Assembly: GCA_033026295.1 (NCBI GenBank)
Contig: CM065187.1
Span: 372,001 to 436,000 of the forward strand
From: Channa striata
Lineage: Eukaryota > Chordata > Actinopteri > Anabantiformes > Channidae
Length of the DNA: 64,000 nucleotides
Direction of reading: 5' to 3'
Every line of letters starts with the position of its first letter. Position 1 is the first letter of the stretch. Made by a program: the position numbers and the translations under genes. This document shows positions 57,655 to 64,000 of this stretch, piece by piece. The notes under the pieces are model-generated. The model saw only the letters and a program-made list of their open reading frames with translations. It searched no databases and was not told the origin of the DNA.

Positions 57655-60600
57655 CTGCACAAAAACAGAAAACAGGAAATACTTGTTTTAGCACATCATA
57701 AACGGATTATTTTCTGTGAAAGATCAAACCCAAAAATTCCAGTTGCAGTTGTATTTTCCCTAAAGGCGGGTACGTTAACAACAGCATGTAGATATTCTGG
57801 GAATCAAGAAATCCCATTAAACAGCAGAGGCAATCGATTAGCATCTGGAATCTCAGAGTAAGGCCGCCTTTAGGCTTAGACTTGGCTCACTAAAAGAAGG
57901 CCCGACACACCTACAAAATGGCTAAACATCAAGAATCATGGGCAACTGCAAAAAAGTAGTTTGACCACCAGTGAGAGACACTCAGCAAAATGGGAGTCTT
58001 TCCCCAACCATTGCTGCACAGCTTTCTGACACTAATGCTGGTCTTGGCTGTGAATCTAACAGGTGGTGGTGACAGGGGCACCAGAATGGCACCGAGATAG
58101 GATAGATGGAGTTTATTTATCCCAATTAGAAATTCACAAGCACCTGCAATGACCAGGTGAGTCTGGATATTCATAACCTATGAAGGCACGTGTCTATAAG
58201 ACTCTTGTTACTGCTATTGCATAGGGCCATTAAAAGATGAAGATGGACGCTGTTGCCGTTTATCTTACAGAGCTGTAGCTATTGACGGATGAAAGAGGTC
58301 CACAGGGCACCTGCTCTACTCAGGCACTCTCAGGTGCCTTCCATGAAGTCTGGCAGAAAGGTCATGCACACCTGACAGGGGTGAACCTCCTAGGGAGGTG
58401 TCCAAGGCCTGGGACGTCTGGCTAACCAGCTTTAGACAGGTCTGCTGCAGAGTCACTTTGCAGGCAGCAAGAATCATTCAAGTGTATCCACAGGCCAACA
58501 GGCTACAAAACACTGAGTGCACCGTCTGACTCTACTACCAACAAGTCATGAAGCCCGAAGCTCCCACTGAGCATCTGTTTTAGATTAAGTTTTGCACGAT
58601 CTGCAGTTCAGCAAGTACAGGAAGTGTGAAGGGAAAGTAACTCTGCAGGAGAGTCGGTAACATCCTCATGTAGATGTTTGCAGCAGTGAACAGTGTGCAC
58701 AGACTGAGGACGCTGAACTGTCACACACGACTGAAGGGAACTTTTAGTCTGGAAGTAACCAGTAACCAGAAAAAGTGATCTGGTACTTAAGGCATCACAG
58801 TCAATCACGCCGCACAGTCGTGTAGGGGGATTTATGCAGATCAAGCAAAATCAGTTTTTATCCATCATCACTAAATAAATGTTTCCCATTTTAACTGCCG
58901 CTGTCCCTTAACTTACCACGTATTTCCATTTATTTTGATGTTATAGATGTTGTAGTGATTTAAAAAAACTAACGTAGGACAAAAACTCTGCATTGGCTCA
59001 TATCTTGCTGAAGTGCATTGTGGGTACTCACATGATGGGGTCTGGTACACAGGTGTGATGATGCCTGGTCCTGGTGCCTGGGTGAGTTGAGAACAACGTT
59101 AGTAGGAGACTGGAAAATGTCCAACACGTCACGGTATTTTTTAATCACGTTTTTCCTGGAAACAGATTCTGACTTCACTTCACTTCATGTTGATTTTACA
59201 AAATCAGTAAAGTTTTCACAAAGCAACACAGTGTAGAGTGTAAGTAAGAGCAGCAACATTTCACCACAAAACAAACCCCAGCAATATTCTAAATCTGAGA
59301 GCTTCAGCCGGAGCACAGCTGTGCCTTCCTTTAAAACCACACAGTATGTGTAACTTGAGTACATGCAGCAGTCATATCCCAGATTAAACGTCATAAAAGT
59401 CATAAAAAGGAATGAGTTGGATCTGTCTCTTATTCCATCCAACACGTATTTTTACTCTCGGAATAAAAATCATTTAGTGGGAACCAGCAGATAAAAGCTG
59501 ATGGAAAAGAGCACGAGTGATTTTAAACCGACAGCAGCAGCAGCTGTGATTATTTTTGTTACAGTTTCTTTAATCATCTCAGATCATCATAACTGTCACC
59601 TCATCGCTACACAGCGGCACATTTATGTGTGCGTGCAGAGGAACAATGGATCTCACTGTGCTGAAATAACATGGTGGTCTGTGCCAAACGCTGACTTCCT
59701 GTGCTACATTCACTGTATCAACATGTTTTGCAAAGACCTGGTTTTTAAATGTGCCAACGAGAAGGAAGTGGCTCAAAGAGCTGCACTCGTAGCAGAAGCT
59801 GTGCTGCGGTTTCCTCCCATCTCACTGGAAACAGCTGCACATGTGAACATTTAACTACATTAATAAAATCTCTGCATTTATCTGCTTCTTTACACGTGAA
59901 CCTCACTAAACACCAGCTGAATAAATACCAACGATGGTTACGAGGGTTTGTCATCCAGTGCTGCCTCGGGTCTTCAGGCCTTGGCCTCGGCACACTGAGA
60001 TTTCTCTGAAGTCTCGAAATCACTTCACAGGATTATCTTTATTATCTTTCTGAGCTGACTGACAATTAACTCATGATGTTTAGCACAAGCTGATGAACCA
60101 CGATTGTTTGCAAAGACGGAGCTGGATGCTTTGAACACTTGTTCACTGACTATCAGTACTTGGATTTGAGTACTTGCTGATTTCAACCACGAACCTGTTT
60201 GTGCCCCGTAAAATCCATCAATCCATCACCTGACAACAGAAAATCTCAGGTTTAGTTTTATGGCGAGATCCTGGATGGAGAACCGTAGAGCTCACACTGT
60301 TACTGTGCAGTTGATGTCAGTCACGAATATTAAACGTTTTTTAAAAATACTTGAGAGACATTTGTATGACTGTTAGTAACCAGATCTCAGGACAGCGGAG
60401 ACGTTATTCAGTCCTTATCCATTTTCTTTGTCCACCTCCACCTGCAGAGGTTCTCAGCTGCAGTATCGCAGACGTTTTACAAGACTGGGCCTAATGCTGG
60501 GATCAATCCTTCCCCTTTATACCCAGCTCACCTGTCACCTGAGCCTCTGATGTTGGAATTGTTCTGGACCTTGGACTGAAATATTTGATCCACTTGGTGT

Positions 60601-61066
60601 TGCAGGATCAGACTGTAACGTGCCGTGATCGGTGTCACGGCAGCAAATCACACATTTGAGATTTTACTACATTTTGTAAAATCTGGGGGATTTTATCATA
60701 TAAAAAATCGTCGTATGTCCATCAGACTTATCATTTGACTGCTCCCATTTCAAACTTCTTCCTTATTGCATCAAAGACGTTTTCAGAGCAACACTGACGT
60801 GAGTTCTATGTGCTAACGGTGAAACCGAGGCTCCGCACACTAAACCCAGCCAGTCCTCACCCATCGAACCCACTACAGAACATACTGTGTTCAGACAATA
60901 AACGGATTTCTGTTTGTCCTGTTGGAGCTGGTACCACAGGACCAAATGATCAGGGAGATTTCTGATTCAACAAATGCAGAAAACAACATGAAGCCTTTGG
61001 TTTTAAATTTTTAGTCCTTTTAAAAACCTGTTTCTCTTCGTCCTTCCTGTTTGAAACTGCTCTTAC
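57655..61066. other. Intergenic or long 5' intron of GTPase copy 3
   Basis: No coding exon recognised. The frames 59501-59854 (+) and 59745-60023 (-) overlap each other and have no domains. If the module at 61067 is exon 1 of the GTPase, this entire stretch is intron. Confidence 0.35.
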
Positions 61067-61185
61067 CTGTCGCTGTCTCAGGAAGCTGTGTGATGCTGAG
61101 GAGGCAGAAAGAGCCGAGAGGAGTCGGTGCTCAGAGCTTATCATCGGCACATGTGGCGGATTCTGTGGTCACACGGTTGCATAGA
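61067..61185 (-). promoter_or_regulatory. Promoter/exon 1 module, probably GTPase copy 3
   Basis: Minus strand: aaccgtgtgaccacagaatccgcc, a weak TATA-like gataagctc, then ctctttctgcctcctcagcatcacacagcttcctgag, ending in a donor (gcgacag/gtaaga) at 61067. The exon part is very similar to 20433-20490. Confidence 0.45.
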
Positions 61186-62940
61186 AACTCTTCACCGTCA
61201 CCTCCTCCTCCTCCTCTGTCTGTGATCATGTTTGTGTTCCTCTCAATTTGTATTTAGTTTGTGTCAGTAAAAGCCCAGACAATAAATAGGCACACACACA
61301 TATTTCATCGTCTTTAGCTTTTAAACGAACACTCGTTTGTCCATTTTAGCTGAGGATCCAGGATCTGTCTCTCATTGCCCACGTCCTCTCATCACTCTCT
61401 GGATGTTCAGTTGTCTTCGTCCTCTCTCTCTCAGTAGCATCAGCTTCTTCTTTCTGTTGTGTCTTGATGTCCTCAAGACACAACGGCATAATGAAGCATT
61501 TTCTTCCGAAGTAAACCTGCTGACGGACATTTGTTGGTTCTGTCATCTTGTGTGTGTGGGGATGTGGTTTGTCGTTTGTCGCCGGTTGGTCGGAGTTGAA
61601 CGGCAAACATCAGCTGTCCCTGTGGAATGAAGAGAAATGTGTTTCCTGGTTTAGTCTGAAACAGGCAAACACTGCTGTCACTGCACACGCAGGACTTTTA
61701 GGAACAGTGGTAAAATCTTCAGCGGAGCCTGTCAGATGCTGGTTTGTGGGTGTCTGCGAGGTGACGTGTGAAGGTGTTACACGCTTCAGCAGCTTGGGTG
61801 AGAAAAATGTACCTGATGTGAAAGTCGCCACATGGTTAGATAATTAGACAACATACGGACTTATTAAAGGCGTCACAAAGAAGCCACAGGGTGTGACACG
61901 TTTAGAGGACGCTTAGGATCACCGTAGAACTTTGTGCTTATATGGCCCAAAAGAATGTAGGAGAGAAGGGGTTCTGGGGTCCTAAGGTCTGCAAGTAAAA
62001 CGAGTTTGGGAGATACAAGTTGGAAGCCGACATTAACATCGACGTGCTCTTCTCCATCCAGTCTTTGTCTTCAGTTCTTTAAAGATCTGGTAATATTTGA
62101 CTAAGGAAACTGAAAATTTCTACTCCACTGGATCAGCTGAGGTGAAGACGTCTCACTCCGTCCAACTGAGTTCAGGTTTGTTCGGAGCTGTTGCAGGGTG
62201 ACGGATCAGCAGTGTCACAGCCCGTTAGTCCACCAATTTACAAGCAGATCGTTTCACCCGGGCCTTTCTCAGTTTATGGGATGGAGCTGATGTTGGTGAA
62301 GATCAGACGAAGAACAGGAGGCTGCAGCAGATATGAGTCACTTACACTGATGCACAGGTAATTCATCACCATCTGTACTTTACTTCTGTACATTTACGTT
62401 GTTCATAATGAACCACTTTGTCTGTCTTTTAGGATTAGATGAGCCATTAATCGTCCCACCGCCGGGGAAACTTCCATCTTACAGCAGCAGAAAATAATGT
62501 GCAAATGTGCGGCATGAAAAACTAAATAAAACTCAACGTGCATCATTTCAAACTACATTTGTACTGTGAAAATAATTGAACAATCCACAAACCAACCGTT
62601 GGTCCGGTAACATTGTGTGTTACACAGAGGATTTGTTCACTTGGAGCAGCTGTGGGTGTGAAGTCTGACAGCGTCTGACGACTTTAAACAGGGAGACACG
62701 AATCTAGTGTCAGTTCCGATATATTTCATATATTAGCAGTTCTCCAATCTGAGTTTGTTCTGCTGAATTCACGGGAAAGTCTGTGACTGTGGTGGCAAAT
62801 TAAAACACAAGGACGAGCAGCCGCCTCCAAACGTTTCCTGAAGTTCCACTTGGCGTCGCTTCTCTTTGCGCAATGCTGTGACTGAGGGGCAGATGGGGGC
62901 TGAGGAAAGTGGAGCCGCTCTGACTGAGCACTGTTTAAAG
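61186..62940. other. Intergenic
   Basis: Overlapping frames on both strands up to 99 codons (61548-61847, +), none recognised. Between about 62100 and 62940 the base composition is less AT-rich, leading into the promoter region of the gene at the right edge. Confidence 0.35.
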
Positions 62941-62944
62941 CAGG

Positions 62945-63051
62945 GAGGGTGTGTGTGTGTGTGTCACTTCCTGTGCAGATGATGTCATGATGTTGTGTTT
63001 TTAACGGAGGGCCTCAGTTTCCACTTCTGCGTTTACGGCCGAGGATTAAAG
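62945..63051 (+). promoter_or_regulatory. Promoter and non-coding exon 1 of right-edge gene
   Basis: A short (GT)n at about 62947-62964 precedes a segment ending at 63051 in a consensus donor (gaggattaaag/gtaagag). The partner acceptor (tgctcttcag/gtctg) is at 63804. The transcription start is not determined. Confidence 0.4.
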
Positions 63052-63824
63052 GTAAGAGACGACTTTTATCTGCTTCAGCTGATGATCAACTGCTGTCACA
63101 GCACAGACTCTGTCAAAGTGAAAGATTATCACACACATTCAGGATGTGAGTCTAACTAAAAACAGCCTCAGAGTTTTTCTCAGACTTTCTGCTCCGTTCA
63201 CTCAGATAAAGTCCCACTCGATCCAGTGAATCAGCTTCTACAGCTGCTCACCAAACTTTAACAAGACATACACCGGATGGCACGTGCAGACAGAGGTCGT
63301 ACAGGGGCTTTAACCCGCTCCCAGTCAGCAGCAAATGGACCAGCAGATACAGATTGTAGCTACTGGTTTGTTGAGGGACGTCTGAACAAAGTGGATTTTT
63401 CATTTTCACCCGTGTTTTATCTTTAAATGGATGAACACGGCCTGTGGTCGTGACTCAGTGTCACATTTCTCAGCCTGGTGAAAATAAGACAAGGAAGTTT
63501 CCGATTTGCTGGAGAAGCTTCTGCTGGAAGAAAGATGTCACGAAGCAGCTGGTGATGCTGTTTGAATCACGTGACTCATGATACAGTTCACACCAGAGCT
63601 GGACGCAAACTCGAATCACCAGCTTAAAAACATCAGATCTGACTGAAATATCAGATTCAAACATTAGGACTGAAAAGTGTGAGAGACAAACCAAAACGGA
63701 GCTTTAGATCCAAACGTGGTGTAAACTTTAAAAAGCGACACAATGAGAAACGTGGTCAACATGAACAGACCACAATACAGGATCAGGCCCAGTCTGCTCT
63801 TCAGGTCTGTGTGCTGGTGTCCAG

Positions 63825-64000
63825 ATGTTTGCAGCTACGTCTAAAGCAGCGGTGAAGGCTCTGGGGGCTCAGGGAGACCTGATCTCTAACGAGAACATGT
63901 GCGAGAGAATCGAGCCGCTCACGCTGGTCAAAGTGAGCAAGAGAAGCATCTGGCCAGTGATCACGTACACCATCATCGGCCAGTCGCTGCTCGACCTCCT
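63825..64000 (+). CDS. N-terminus of a gasdermin-like protein (partial)
   Basis: The exon begins at 63805 after a good acceptor. The ATG at 63825 opens a frame that runs off the window (58 complete codons). The start MFAATSKAAVKALGAQGDLI, then PLTLVKVSKRSIWP and QSLLDLL, follows the gasdermin/pejvakin N-terminal pattern: MFxxATxxxV, a Leu-Val strand, a basic patch, and a helix before the first beta strands. Gasdermins are cytosolic proteins whose freed N-terminal part makes membrane pores during pyroptosis. The call is from pattern only; the rest of the gene is outside the window. Confidence 0.45.
   Translation, partial: MFAATSKAAVKALGAQGDLISNENMCERIEPLTLVKVSKRSIWPVITYTIIGQSLLDL

Noticed and set aside
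61346..61847. Overlapping ORFs of 71-99 codons on both strands
   Set aside because: None has a recognisable motif or splice context, and they overlap each other in several frames, as expected by chance in less AT-rich DNA.
1..64000. CRISPR arrays, bacterial operons, tRNA or rRNA genes
   Set aside because: No regularly spaced repeats, no cloverleaf-capable intact tRNA (only tRNA-derived SINE heads) and no rRNA sequence seen; the window is eukaryotic.

Overview
The window looks like nuclear DNA of a ray-finned (teleost) fish. The evidence is AT-rich intergenic sequence, split genes with GT-AG introns, many fish-type SINE and LINE tails, a Tc1 remnant, a decayed Polinton/Maverick, and tandem immune-type gene families. 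Both DNA strands were read by eye and no database search was possible, so family names rest on recognised motifs.

Left part (1-20.5 kb): two paralogous minus-strand C-type lectin genes (1.8-4.3 kb and 17.8-20.5 kb). Each has five coding exons that splice in frame to 158 aa with an EPN sugar-binding motif. Between them lies a decayed Polinton (about 5.2-15.7 kb). On the + strand it has a protein-primed DNA polymerase relic. On the - strand it has relics of an adenain-type protease, a double-jelly-roll capsid protein, a second probable structural protein and an integrase with a chromodomain. Three unrecognised ORF regions lie beyond the integrase. The capsid region is a patchwork of short direct duplications and is invaded by an RTE-like LINE. 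An 18-bp inverted match brackets the whole element.

Middle (20.5-31 kb and 34-50 kb): mostly repeat-rich intergenic DNA with LINE RT fragments, a tRNA-type SINE, a Tc1 transposase remnant, a Ty3-like Gag relic and locally duplicated segments.

Right part (31-58 kb): an array of minus-strand P-loop GTPases of the AIG1/GIMAP-like type. Two copies are almost identical and open (31.9-33.5 and 56.1-57.7 kb). Two are pseudogenes (41.0-42.1 and 45.6-46.8 kb). They are interleaved with a small apolipoprotein-L-like gene (50.8-51.4 kb) and two fragments of it (45.2 and 53.2 kb). Near-identical patches inside otherwise diverged copies suggest gene conversion. A similar promoter/first-exon module occurs upstream of lectin copy 2, of GTPase copies 1 and 3, and once as an orphan. 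The right edge (63-64 kb) holds the first exons of a + strand gene whose N-terminus resembles gasdermins.

Biologically, the window reads as a birth-and-death cluster of defence-type genes (secreted lectins, GIMAP-like GTPases, ApoL-like membrane protein, possible gasdermin), shaped by tandem duplication, conversion and transposons.
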